A DNA stretch of 64,000 nt, taken from Klebsormidium nitens (taxonomy: Eukaryota > Streptophyta > Klebsormidiophyceae > Klebsormidiales > Klebsormidiaceae). The stretch spans positions 72,860 to 136,859 of the forward strand of contig DF236958.1 in NCBI GenBank assembly GCA_000708835.1, given 5' to 3'. Made by a program: the position numbers and the translations under genes. This document shows, one piece after another, positions 32,901 through 45,700 of the stretch. The notes below the pieces were generated by a model, which ran no database searches, was not told the origin of the DNA, and worked only from the letters and a program-made list of their open reading frames with translations. Numbering within the stretch: position 1 is the first letter of the stretch; the number at the start of each line of letters is the position of its first letter.

Positions 32901-35900
32901 CTCGCAAGCTTTACTTAGGAGATTCATCTGAGAAGAGTCGTGTCCCCCTCCGGCTTCCTAGAAGGCGGCGTATCGTTATGCTTGTCCGGAGGTTCAGTGC
33001 TGCCGAATCGAATGTGTGTAAAAGTGTCCTGTCTTGACCAACGCGTTGGCCCCCCTTTGCTTCCGTTTTTCCAGCCGTGTGTTCAAAAACTCTATTTTTC
33101 TCGACAAGCGCGAGTATGCCAACCTCCTTGATTGGCCCCGATTTTCCTTGAGCAGAGTGCTTGCCAATCTCCGCGAGACTGCGTCCTGGATTTTCACTCC
33201 TGCTCCGACCCGTTCGAGATGAGAGTCCTTACAAACATCTTTGTGTTCTCTGTTCTTGTAGCCGGCGCATGAGAGGCTGTCGTTCCTACAGGAGCTGTGC
33301 ACTAGAAACGGGTACGGATGCAATCTGGTGCGAGTGGCTCCACCGTAAGTCCTATTCCGCAAAGCTTTCCGTTGTTCTTGCCCGATGTGGTTGCCTCTTT
33401 CTGATGAAAGAAAACTTGACAGGATGCCTCGACCATTATCGTTGCATCTCTCAGATCCTTGTCAGATTGGGAAAGGTGACCTATGTCTTTTGCCTTGTTG
33501 ACTCGCTTGATTGTTAGTTCGGAGTCTTATTTGCGATGAAGCAGCATATAAAAAAGGAGTTTCCTGTTTATTGAAGACTTGAGTTAAATCAGAAGCCCCC
33601 ATTTGTGACCGTTTACCACTCCGGCTTGGAAAGCCTTCGGTGTGATATCGGTTCGCAAGCATAAAGACCAGAGCGAGGACCCTAACAGTGCCACGGCGTC
33701 AAAGCAGGTACTTCGTGAAAGTTGCTCTCTTTGCCGTAACCAGTCCTTTCAACTCGACGAGCTTTACCTTTAATGCTGCAACCACCTTTTCCATTGTATG
33801 TACACATCATCGACCAGAAGCCCACACCACTCCTCCTTTTTTCATTTGCTTTTAATTTGCTTTTGATTAAGTGATAATTGTTAAAATCATAATAATAATT
33901 AAAGTCTAAAATGTTATCTCCGCCCCAGGCCCCAAACGCCCCTCGAGCTGCTGCACGGTCCCCTCGCCCCGGTCATCGCCACCCTTGACTACGTCATCGA
34001 ACACGTGGCTTCCGTCATCAAGGAAGCGCCCATCAAGTCCGCCATCGAGGCCGTGATGCAAGATGATACGGACGTCCGGAAGCTGTACAACTGGAAGGCG
34101 AACCTGTCCGCAAGCGGCGAGTACTGCTTCACGCACGACCCGAAGCGTCCGGGAAAGCCGCCCGTAGAGGACACGCCGTATGGAGCAGCTCCGGCGCAAC
34201 TTGTGAGTGACACGTGTCGATATCTTCAGTTTCATGTTTCGGTCGGTTTTGAGGCTTTGGTTTCCGGTTTCAAAGAAATACAGCCGGCACGCAATCAGGA
34301 GGGGCAAGGCTCGGCGGTGTACAGACTGCGCCCCCGAGTGAGCGACTTGTGAATGATTTGACGGGATTTGGAGCAGTTTTGGGAGTTGTTGGCGATTTTA
34401 GCATCAAGAAACGCACCTGATCACATGTCGGTAGAGGACGCACCGCACAGGCCGTAAGACCAGCTGCGCTCAACATTCAAGTGGTGTGCCTGCATTCCAT
34501 GCCTCCAGACAATCAATTTCTGGGTTTGGGTTTTGGGTTTTGGGTTTTGGGTTTTGGGTTTTGGGTTTTGGGTTTTGGGTTTTGGGTTTGGGTTTGGGTT
34601 TGGGTTTGGGTTTGGGTTTGAGTTTGGATTCTGGGGCTGGGTCTGGGTTTGGGGTTGAGGCCTTGATCGCTGGGAGTCCGGCGGGCGACACGCCATCTTC
34701 AGTATGGGAAGCCCACATACGATGTGCTTATAATGACAGGCCAACCTTTCGGGGTCTTTAGCAAAGTTGCTTTTGATAACGCTTGAGCCTTCTCTTGTGC
34801 AACCTCACACGCAGCGACGGTTCAAATAACGAGGTTCGAACGGGAAGTTAATCTTCCTTTGAGATGGACCGACGTCTGCGGCCGGTACCAAGGGCCGGAA
34901 ACGCGCCCGCGAGGGACAACTTCAGACAAGCGCACCGTTCAATCCGCAAACTTTCCTTCTAAGATGACCATGTCCAAGAGAAGCAATGCTTGAAACACTT
35001 ATCCAACACAAAACTCCAACCCCCAAGTCTTCCAACATCATGCCAGGCCCAAAGGAAATCACCAAATAAGATAAGCGCACTGGCACGACTACCATAGCAG
35101 GCCCTAGTCGAAAGAGTCTTTCATCGGCCCTGCTAGGCCTCTCTGAGAAGAAGTTTAAGGTGGGCGTAGGACGTGCACGTCCGTCCAAGATCGCACGGTG
35201 CTCGGAGCATCACCAAACCGACGTCCAAAATTGCGGGCGTCAAAGTTCTGACGCCGTCAGCACTTACGGGTGACGGTCGAAAATCCCAGCGCTCACTATA
35301 AGACCATCGGCATCCGCTGACGCATGCCGTTGCGCTTTCTCGCAGGCGGCACCGGAAGCGGTGCGAGCAGCTTATTCCCAGCGGCGCGCGCTCCCCCATC
35401 AGCTGGGGCTGTCTCGGCGTCCGACAGTGGAGCCTGAAATTGGCCCAGTCCGCGTGCTCCCTTCACTGGTGGTTAATCCACGGCGAGGTTAACGGTAACC
35501 CAGCCGCCCCCCTCAGCCCCGCGGACGACGAATTGGCGGCTCAGGTACGGTAACCTCTTTTAACAAGCAAGGTTGCCGGTCAGTGAACCGTCCCAGCTTT
35601 GGTGGGCTCTGGTTGTGCTCAATTGATTTAACGGCCAATTGTATAGATGAGAACCCGGGGGACGGGGGGGGAGTAGGGAGCTTAGGACAGGTATGGGTGC
35701 GGAGCGTTGTAATGTTTTAGGTTGGTGTTTCATAGTTAAGGGCCCTTGCCTTTTGTATCTTAACTTGAAATCATTCTGCTGATGATCCTTTCTAGAGTTC
35801 CCAGAATCTTTGGTGGGCTCTATGATGCCGGAACCTGATCGCTTAATGCAGGGTCAGCGTTAGCACTTGCTACGAGGGCTCCTCACTGTATTCTTGCGGC

Positions 35901-36286
35901 GGAGTGCCACGTGGCGCAATGAAATCGTGGACCTGTTGATCAGCTAGAAAACCGGCGGAATTGAACTTGACAGAAAATAAATCTGTGCTTAGCAGATCTT
36001 TAGTAACCGAGCCTCGTTGGAATGGTACTGCGGATCCGATGTCTGCTTGCAACGGTCTCGTGCCCTGCTGTCAAACAACTTCACCCTAGTCCCGGGCGTT
36101 AACGTCATGCTACCCGGATATTGTCTGATCCGAAGTCTTTGGGGCATGCAGGTGCGCCGCCTCGAGGGGTACTGTAACCGGGTACTGTAACCGGGTACTG
36201 TAACCGGCACCCTCTGGTCACTGCAGGAGGCGCTGAGGCAACTAGAGCTGGGAACGATCATTGAGTGCCGAGAATGGCGCTGCTGA
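29968..36286 (+). CDS. Protein of unknown function, about 580 residues, 8 exons
   Basis: Exons: 29968-30087, 30656-30849, 31169-31307, about 32026-32727, 33262-33344, 33929-34202, about 35371-35544 and 36227-36286 (TGA). Phases close for all joins if exon 4 starts at 32026 (or 32044) and exon 7 at 35371 (or 35359). The more obvious acceptors at 32002 and 35345 would break the frame. The protein starts [20 protein letters not shown]. Residues about 40-150 look globular ([40 protein letters not shown]). Exon 4 gives a long Ala/Pro/Ser/Glu-rich disordered region with a PKRRRL basic patch, then a helical [20 protein letters not shown] segment. The later exons ([19 protein letters not shown]-like) again look folded. 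I recognise no family. The intron after exon 6 holds a telomere-like tract. Confidence 0.6.
34521..34655 (+). repeat. Telomere-like (GGGTTTT)n / (GGGTTT)n tract inside an intron
   Basis: About eight gggtttt units pass into about six gggttt units and then into a degenerate ggg-rich tail. The G-rich strand is the plus (sense) strand, so the tract would be present in the pre-mRNA and could fold as a G-quadruplex. It lies in the intron 34203-35370 of the unknown-function gene. It resembles plant/algal telomere repeats, but the unit lacks the usual A, so it is either an expanded G/T satellite or a variant telomeric insertion. Confidence 0.85.
36167..36205 (+). repeat. 13-bp repeat, three perfect units beside a splice acceptor
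   Basis: The unit gggtactgtaacc occurs three times head to tail. The run lies between a possible acceptor (cag at 36149-36151) and the acceptor used for the last exon (cag at 36224-36226). Confidence 0.95.
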
Positions 36287-39200
36287 AGGTGAGGATCTTA
36301 TGTTAGTTGGCATTCCGCTCCGGTCCATCCTGTTCCGTTCCAGCCGAGTCTCTTCCGTTCCGCTTTGTCTGGTTCCATGCCGTCACGTTTGGGCGGTCGG
36401 GAAGAGCTTAAGGTAGCCGTAAAACCGTTCTTTCTCCGGTGAGTTTGGCACCGCGAGCGAGGTGAGGAGTGAGTATATGGACGACAATCACTTCCTTCTG
36501 CTCCTTCAATCCGTTCCGTTTCGCCGTCGTTGCTTCCTCGAGCAAGCCCATTTTGACTTTAGCCGTATGGACGAGCCCTGAATATCTGGACTCTGTAGTC
36601 CTAGTTCGCTCGTGCCTGTTCCGTTTATTTCAGACTTCATTCCGTTCGTATTTTGGCGGAAAGGCCAGTGGTCCAAAGGTGAAGCGGAACTCCGCTGTTG
36701 CTGGTGCGCTACGAGTGGTTGAGTCCCTTGTTGGTACGCTGCCTCAACTTTGTGTTGTTTGTGGTGCTCTGATCTCCATTTGTGTTGTTGTAATCCATCT
36801 GTTCCCTTCCTCTTAATTCCAGTCAGTTCCGCCCTTCCAACTCGTTATCCCTTCCCTTGGCGGAAACCCTTTGTAGCTTTCCGTCTCTGTTGAGGTGAAG
36901 GGCGCGATGCCGCGTCACGTATAAGCGGACAATACGGTGTGAATGCTCCGCGCTGATTGCTCCACTCCTTCTTTTGGTTCCCTTGATTTCCGGCTGGCCT
37001 TAAGACCTGCAGATTGGCTTCAAAGCGGTCAAAGCTTTCATGCCTTTCGGTTATTACTATTGTGGTTCTTTAAAAACGGGGTTCTGCGTTGGCCCTGAAA
37101 CTGACGACCTTCATTAGAGTTGGGTGGAAGAACGACACGGGAAAGTATAGTTGCGCATACTTCTTGGACTTTCCCAAGAACACGTTGCCAGTCCTTAAAG
37201 GGAGGCTTTGCTCAGATCATTCTTTGGCGATCTTGCGTCAGCACGAGGCGCACTCAACAAAAAACGCAAGTCGCCTTGTATGCAACGCTGTCAATCAGTC
37301 AATCTTTGTAATTCGCCACTGGCTGCACAAAATAAATATCGTTTCGCTTTCTGCGTATTTAACGTCGCCTTCTAGATGGCCTCAAATCTATCTTCAACCA
37401 GTGCAAAGGCTTTACATTGCATTGCAGGGAGGGCAGGAAGGCGGGGCTGGGCGAAGGGCGCAGATCAAAGGCAAGGGGAGGCTGCCGGAATCAGCAACAG
37501 AATGTCGAAAGAGGGACCGGTGTAGATTGACTGTATTTTCCAGATCATTGTAACAAGCAGAGCATAAGCTAAGGTGATGCGGACGAAACGTCGCTTGTTA
37601 AATAGATGGTGTGAGACGAGGGGAGAATAGCGATAAGCTTTCGTAATACATAGCAATTGCGGACGGAAGGCCAAAGGACAGGTTGCAGCCAGTTTGTTGA
37701 CTCTGCTAAGGCCGCAATCACCGACAGAACTTGCTCAGGGCCATGTGCGCGCTAAGGCAGCCAGAGAGCGTTGCATTTGTGCTGGTAGGGTTCGATCAGG
37801 AAGACTAGGTGCAGTGTAAAGTAATATACCGGCGCATGCTTCGACGTAAGACCCATATCGTTGGGAGTTACAATTGATACGATCGGAGAGGAATGGAACG
37901 GCCGCTTCTTCTGCCGCAATTGCATCAGTGACCTTTAATTGAGTCGGAACTCGGGCCCTTGTTATCATACCATTATATATGTACGTTCGTTCCATGGGTT
38001 CATAGCATCGATCCGGCTGCGGTAAGAATAAACTAGCCAGGGTGGTTATCAATTGACCACATGTGTGTATATATGTCTTGTCAAATCAGTTGACCATGAC
38101 GGTGTGGGTAAAGACAGCCTCGTAACATGCATGTACCGGGCGCCTTAGGAAACTGATTTGACTCAGTAGCCTGGGCGTTTTGCCGACTCAGCCGTCAGGG
38201 CCCGTCGGTACATGTATAGGGCGGCGGATTCCAATTTTCATAGAACCCAAACACTTCACGGGTTTGCACCAATTTCCAAGCGTCCAAACCGGCCCAAAGA
38301 GTTGTTGACATCATGAGCGTTCAAGCGGCATGCAGTATGCGCAGTACGTTCGCCTTGCTCGATGTTTAAAGAGAGTGCCAAGAGAACGATAGTCTGGCCG
38401 TCCGACCGACACTGGCACGGCAGAATATCCCCAGACACTGCAAGCAGCAGACAATTCATCCTGCCACTGGTTTCAAGTATATAACTGTGATGGTTCAAAA
38501 TCCAAGGGTTCGGTAGGATAAAGCAGACTGAGAGCTCTCGACTAGATATAGAGATCCACTCTCATTCAAGCCATGCGCTCGTCGGATCGGAGGCCGGTCA
38601 AACGCCCCCGATGGACACAGGCTTGATCTGGGAACTGAATGCGGCCAGCTTTTAGTCCAAATATTACTTGTGTCAGGGGATGCGACCACACTTATTGAGC
38701 TCCATTGAGAGAACATTACAGGTCTCCGTGGTCTATCTGTATACTACGCCTGTCCTAAACCTCTGTTGATCACGAGAGTCCCTTGAACCCAGTCCGGGGT
38801 GTCTCTTCCTCACGGCAGACTCGGTGATACGAATAAGCAGACGTCCACACTTGGAAACAAGTCCACTAGCATGCTATCCTACCGTTCTAGAAAGCCCAAT
38901 CAGCTGACTGGGCTTGCCTTGGCCTCCGCAACCTCAATCAACACCTTCGCAGAACCTGCAAACATCGAGAGAATCGAATCATTGATGATTGAGCTGCTGC
39001 CACAGGGTGCTGATCACATTTGCTGAGCGCTTTTGCCACCGGTACTTTTCCCTCAGCAGGACCTTGCCGCAGTTATAAGTCATTGCCCGCCCTACAACAC
39101 GTGTTGACCATCCACTTTGCCTCTTCACGGACTTTCTAAGCCGCGGAGCAAAGCGTACATTGAGCAAAGCGTAAAAATAACTCGTGAGCAACACGTCATC

Positions 39201-39671
39201 ATAGTAGTCACTATCTCATCGTCTACCTTTCCATTAAAGCCAGCGTTTCCTCATCAGACAAAGAAAACGAACATGTACAGTCGTCATACTTGTTGGAAGT
39301 TGATACGGATTAGGACTCCAGTGAGATCAGGCCCAGATAAACAAAATTGTCAGTACGGGAGACAGCTACGTGCTATAAACGATTGGGCACCAGCTGAGGA
39401 GGTCTCACTGTCGAATTCACTGGATGGCTAGCGCTTTCCGACGTTGACGTGATCAGCCTCAGTGCTAGAAGGAACCACGTCGGGGTAAACATCAGCAAAC
39501 CGTCAGCAGAGAGGCGATCCTCACCGTTGAACTTGACGAGGCGGGCCAGCGCTTTTCTCGGCCAGCCAAGGCGTCCTTCCCGTTTGCTTGTACCAAGCTG
39601 GCTGGCGCTTCCCGAAAAGGAACGAAGGTCGACGTGTTCATACGACGAAAGCAAAAACGTTGAGCCAAACT
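36287..39671. other. Convergent intergenic region
   Basis: It lies between the 3' ends of two genes. Bases about 36310-36660 carry many ttccgttcc/ccgctccg words. These are the reverse complement of the ggaacgg words that fill the WD40-gene intron array. Bases about 37080-39400 contain only short unconvincing frames. The right end (39427-39671) belongs to the duplicated tail of the kinesin gene. No RNA gene was recognised. Confidence 0.45.
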
Positions 39672-39770
39672 TCAGCCTGAGAGGTGATCCTCACCGTTGA
39701 ACTTGACGAGGCAGGCCAGCGTTTTCTCGGCCATGCGCTGGATGCCGTCGCGGTCGCACCGCTTCATCGC
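39427..39770. repeat. ~170-bp tandem duplication of the kinesin last-exon tail
   Basis: The genuine 3' end of the kinesin coding region contains gatcctcaccgttgaacttg at 39686. The same 20 bases occur at 39516, and similarity extends through gacgaggc(g/a)ggccagcg and cttttctcggcca. Weaker matches (ggctagcgctttcc / ggctggcgcttccc) extend the unit to about 170 bp. The copy lies just beyond the stop codon, in the 3' UTR or flank. On the minus strand it would encode LARLVKFNGEDRLSA. Confidence 0.85.
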
Positions 39771-42700
39771 GACCACCGGGTCGACCGCCCCCGCTTGGAG
39801 CAGCCGCGCCGCGTTCGACTCTGCACCCAAATAGGCGGGTTCTTCCGTTGTCACTTCGACTAGTGGTGATGTTTGATTGTCGGGTCTGTATATTTGTCAG
39901 TTGTGCCTCAAGGTGGTTCCCGGTTCCTCTTGTCTATCAGTGTTTTCGGTCGTGGCTCAATAAACGACGGTCTCTGGGGCATCGGGGAGCGGGATGATGG
40001 CGTTCGATTTTAAACAAACGAGACGCGCGTTCGACTCTGCATTCAAGGATGTTAGAAATTATGCATTGCGGCTCATGGGGATTAATCTCTGCTTTGATAG
40101 AAAGCGAAATCAAGGCGCCCAGCAGATCTACAGAAATGGGACGGCGCCTTCGACTCTGCACTCGGAGGTTTTGCGAGTGTGTAACCTGAGTCTCATGAGC
40201 GACGTTTCTTGGGGACGTCAGGAAGATTTCTGAGTCCACCAAACCAGAAACGACAAAGAGCGAAGTCTTGTTTCCTCCTGACGTCGACCTGAAAAGGGGC
40301 GCGAACGGTCTGCTCGCGTGTCAAGGACTTTTCTGCCGCGCCGTTTCGCTCTGAGGGATCCGCTGCATCAGATTCTGCGACGTTGTTCGGCCGTAAGAAG
40401 ATTCTGAGGTGACAGCCAGACGAACTTACTAATGGCGGCGTCGACATCAGTTGAAGGATGATTGTTTTGAGCCAAAGAAGATTGCTTGGAGCGAATGAGT
40501 TGTGCCGTTTAAGTAGGATTCGCAGGCCGGATCAAGTATCGAGCGGCTAGCGCTCCCTCGTACGGAAACGACAGTTCCTATCGCCTTGAACAGGTTCTGT
40601 CCGATCCCTTCAATAACGACTTTATTATCTTCCTCACGGTGTACTAGTAGATGTTGTGACGATGAATTGAAACAGGTCGAAGCGCAGTGTTATTTTTGGG
40701 CAATAAATTCGCGGCGTCTATCTGTGCGAGGCAGTGGAGCGCGCGGTCTGCGCGCGCTTTCCAAAAGGCCAATCCCAACACAAACGCGCGCGCAGCCCAC
40801 CTCTTTGCGCGAGGCTGTAGAGCGCGAGCCCCGCGTGCTTCTTGACGGGAAGGCTGGGAGATCCCGCCATCTCGACCAGGCAGCGCAGGCCGCCCTCGTC
40901 GAGAAACTGGTCCGCCTTATCGTCTGGCAAGAGAAGCGGATGAGCATGATTAAAGAATGCCGGATTTCGCCAGAGGAACATGGCAACAGCACAAGGTTGA
41001 GGGAGCCCAGGCTGCCTTTTACATACTCGAGATTCTTTACGGCCTCTTTTAAGCAGTCTGGAAGAACAGCGCCCGAAAGGTTCAGTACTACCCCTCACTT
41101 TGACCCACGTCGGACTGAGTAGACGGCAGTCAGAACGGTACGAATGCAGCCCAGAAGCTTTTCTAGTCCATTCGTTTGGTCCGGGAATGCTTCCGCTGGT
41201 TTGACAAGATGCCAGAACTCCACGAGTTTTTATGCATTCTCATGACTAGCAGGTCCCCAGTCTTGTGCCTCTGTTCGTAACATCATGAGGGACAAGAGGG
41301 AGAAAAGGAAGCGGTCCTCACATTTGACCACGAAGTTGGCGATGCCCCGGGCCACCTGCGCCAGGACGTCCGGGTGCTTGCTCGCGGCCATGGAGACGAA
41401 CGTCCGCATGCCGCCCGACTGCACCAGCTGCTCCTTCAGCGCCACTGCGGAGCGGAACGGAACGAGCGGAAGGGAATTAAGGCCGGCGGGAAAATGAAAT
41501 ACTTCAAGACATAATTTGATGTCCTCCAATTTACAGCGGCTATGACAATAAAGGAATTGGCAGGGTAACTTCAAGAACATGCGACAAGGATCGCATAATC
41601 CTGACCGTTCCTGCAAGGCTAGAAACCAAACAGATTGCTCTTCGGTCTTTCTGTAAAGTCTTTCTGTCTTAACTCAATGATCCAAAGAATTATAGATCAG
41701 ACACCGATATTCGAGATTTGAGAAACCCAGCTTCAAGGCTAAAAGAGCCGTTGATGCGAAGCCAACCAATGAAAAGGTAAGCTTACGGTTTCCGCAAAGG
41801 TTGGCGATCGCGCCGGCCACCATCCGCTGGGTTTGTGGGTCGACGGCGGTTTGACCCAGGTTAACCAGGACCGGCAAACCGCCCTCCTCGACTATCCGTA
41901 GTTGATTGGGCTCTGCAGTGGGTTAGCGAGGCTGGGCGTAAGCAGGCAGTCAATTTTGTTTTTGAGTGGTGCATTTGGTTTAGGCTATTTTCAGATTCGT
42001 TGACAGGCTGATACTTCTGTTCGTAACGGCCTAGCCTTATGCTATGGAGTCCAAATGCATTCTCCCCGAACCCACGCCAAGTTGGAATATCGCTGTTTTT
42101 AACCTTCCCGCAGTGTCCTCAAACGATGGCTATTGTTTGAGGTCATGCACTGAGAGGCATGCAAACGCTGCTGACCCTTCCCTTTCGGATCTCTTGCAAA
42201 GGCAGTTCAAGATGTGCATCCTCAACCAATTTGCGCTTCTGTCGAAAGCTCCAGAGAAGTGCCCATTCTCACCGCTCATGGCGAGGTTCGCGATCGCGCC
42301 GGCCGCCAGCCGGTGCGTCGTCTCGTCCGTAGTTCGAGTGATAAGGTCGAAGAGCGCCCGGAGGCCGCCCAACCGGACGATCTCTTGTTGGTGACTCTCT
42401 GCACATAGGCCTCGGAAACAAGTCAGAACAATCGCGAGCGGGCACTATTACAACTACATACAAGTTTTCAATTAGGGGACTTTTCTACGATTCTTATCAG
42501 CCGGTATGAGCTCTCGAAAGAGTGGTCCTTTTGCCTGCGCGGCGCTCAATTCGGGCTCAACTCCTTCTGATGACAGCGTGGCGGACTCTCACGGTCAATG
42601 CGGCGGAATAGCGAGGCAATCCACGTACTTGCTCCTCATGAGACTATCATTTGAAGGACGCTGCTAATGCAAATGTTCTCAGAGGATCTGAAAATGGTCT

Positions 42701-45700
42701 CCAAGGTCTCCCGCAGACAGTACCTTGAGCCGCCAAGTTGGCGAGGGCCTTTGTAGAGGTCCTGCAGATGTCGACGTCGTCCGACTTGAGGAGCACCAGC
42801 AGGTTGCCCACGCCGACTGCACCAAAAGCAGGGCCTCCAATCAGCTTTTCACCAGTTCACCAGTTTTTTTCACCAGTTCACCAGTTTCACCGCAAATCTA
42901 GTCATTAAAGACATGCGACAGCTCTTTGTAGATCTAAGGTACCTAAGCTCAGGAACTGACCGCCTCTGTGTCCCTAGCCATCATGGTCAAAAAGGAGACG
43001 CTTGAGATCAGATGCCTTCACAAGTTGGGGTCAGATACGTCCCATTAGATTTTCAACTTTGGAATGGCTCAAGACTCTCTGTGTGCAACCCCATAGATCC
43101 AATGAACGGGATCTACGGTTGCCGGGATATACGAGCGCGGGTTTCAATAGCAACGACAGCCCTGGATAGTTGGAGCCTTAGAATCGCCTCAGAGAGCTGC
43201 CTCCGAGGTTTCCAGATTGCTGACGTTTGTAGACCTCCTCCTGAAAGTCCCTCGTTACTTTTGTGTCAGCTGATGCAGCGATCCTTCGCACGAACGTTGG
43301 GATTACATTAATCGCAGTCACCACAACTTAAAGGTATATTTTACGATCCTTCAAGAGAGATAGGAAAAGGAAATATTTCGTCACTCCGACGTCGGGTAAT
43401 TCGCGCGTACCTTGCTCAAAGAGCTTGGTGGTCATGGCCAGCTGGAGCTTCAGCTGCTCGACCTCCTTGGACTGCGTCCCGAGGGACGCTTTTTGCTCGG
43501 TGACTAGGGCGTTCAGCTCCGCGATCCGGCCGGGTTCTTCTACCGGCGGGGCAGCCGCGGCGTCCTTCTTTTCAGACTTGCCCCAGAAGCTCGACTTCTG
43601 CGAAGGAGGAGCATGAGAAGAAGCAGCCGTTAAGCTCAGATCGGCTATTGCAGACAAGATTTAATTGCTCGACTTTTGGCTTCTACATATGAAATGCAAA
43701 GTGCATAGCTGGGAATCAATGATATCGTTACTTGCAACTGAAAAGGCAGTATCGCCCCGGATGAACCCAACTTAATGAGAAGCTCCGCTTAGACCTAGTG
43801 TCGTTTGGATTAGGGGGGGGTAGAGCACCAAAACACTCTGTTGGCTTTGCCCGAAATTTTAATTGGAAATTTTTCTGGCTGCGGTGACTAGAGAGCTCAC
43901 GGCCTTTGGAAAAACAAGGATTTGGGTAGCCGTTGAATGTAGCGCAAACAAATGCTGGTTTGCAAGAACACCCTTGACAGTTCGTCAAAATGGTTTGCTG
44001 ACGTAGAGCTGTCTGAAGCTCATCAGATTTCATCAAATTGTACGCTCCTTCGCGTCCGTTCTTTTGACGCTTGAGAAGCTAGTTAAGCAACTTCATCAGG
44101 ATTAGGCTTACCGTTTCAGCCAGAGACGCGTTCAACTTCTTGCACCGCTCCTCTGAGTCGGCCAGCTCGCGTCGCGTCTGTTCATGGGCGGTCTTCTCAT
44201 CCTGCCACGTGGCATCCGACGCGCAAAGTTAGGCTTGGCCTTCGACGCTCGGGATTGAGAGTATGCACGTCTTCTGAGCCCTTCTTTTCTCTTGATTATT
44301 CACAATATTGACCGACAAAGAACTTGGAGTGGCCTACTTGCGAGCGGGTAAGTTGTTGCATAGCAACCGCACACGAATACTCAAAGAAATCGCTTGACGC
44401 CCAAGACGGCCTTCTGACTCTGAGAAGAAACTCGGGTTGTCACAAGATCATGTTTTGAAGGGACGACTGAATCCTTTTCACCCCTCACGAGTACGCACTT
44501 CAAGTTGGAGCAAGGAGATTTTGGAGGCGGAAAGCCCGAAAAAGGTGCGAATCGTTGTTAGTACTTCAGACAACAGATGTTTCCAAGGTTTTCTGGATTT
44601 CGTTACGCACCTCGATCCGTCTTTCCAGCTCCTTCTCTTCTTTGAGCGCAAACGCAGCCTCCTCTCTCCGCTTCTGCGTTACAGCGCGTAGTTCGTCTGC
44701 CAACTCATCGGCCCGCGCGCTGATTGCCTCCATCCGCTGTTCCGCTGAGCGGGTGGCTTGCTCCAGGACGGCGGCAGCGGAACTCTTGGCCTCCGCCAGC
44801 GCCGCGGCCGCGGCCGCCTGCGTATCCGCGAAGCGCGCGGCGGCCTCCGACTGCGCGCGCGCCAGCTCGTCGGCCGCGCGCGTGCGCTCCCGCTTCAAAT
44901 CCTGCAGGCGGCGAGTTTCACGTTCATTATGCTGCAAAACATTCACCTTCTGCGTCGCGTAAAGCAAGCGACGAAATTTCGCACTCTTGTCAACCAACGA
45001 AAACGCTCTTGCACTGTTTGAAATCCTTCGAAACAGGAACAGACATCAACGCAAACTTTTCAAGGAGGTTTCGTCAATCGTGGAGGGATGTCAAATTTCA
45101 AAGGCAATAACATGCAGGGAAGCGAGACTCAAAGTAATGACCCGCGATCTCCGTTCCTAAACTCCTTTTCTGCTTGAATCAGTACCGCCCCGCAAAACGC
45201 AGGCGCTCTTGAAAGCTTACCTCCTGCCCTTTCCGCACTGCCGTGTCCAGTTCCGCTTGAAGCTCTTCCGTTCGAGCAGCGGACTCCGCCAGCTTGTGCT
45301 TGTACTCCTTGTGCAGCCTGCTCGTCTCCGCTTCGAGCGTCTCGGCCGCCTCTTTCTCGAGCCGTGACACGGTCACCTCAAAATGCGCGCGCTCCTCGGC
45401 CTGGGTCTGAGTCAGCGTGGTGACCGTCTGCGGAAAGAAGGAAGAAAACAGAAAAGAAATTATTTCCCTTCCGCCTCCCGATATGAACGGGTATCCAAGG
45501 CAGCTCGTTCTCAGTTAAGCGACCGTGTCTTGCCGAAAAGACACGGGGCTATGAAACCCTCTCTATTGCGAATATAAGCAGCTTCACTCCATTCTTTTGT
45601 GAACGTCCTCCCGGGAACTAACGTTTTCTCTGAGGAGTGCGTTATCCAACATTTCACAGACTATCTCCGTTCCTTTCGACCTTCAAGTACTGATCCACCC

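Noticed and set aside
33657-33707. Possible extra exon between 33344 and 33929 in the unknown-function gene
   Set aside because: It can be placed in phase only in a less protein-like frame. The direct 33344-33929 join is in phase and reads better.
34421-34744. Minus-strand frame with (PKPKTQN)n repeats
   Set aside because: It is only the translation of the telomere-like intron tract.
36469-36816. 115-codon hydrophobic plus-strand frame
   Set aside because: It lies in sequence dominated by ttccgttcc words, which create open frames by composition. No family signal was seen.
37089-37553. 154-codon plus-strand open frame
   Set aside because: It has no ATG at its start, its composition is unconvincing, it shows no splice or domain signals and it lies in a repeat-bearing intergenic region.
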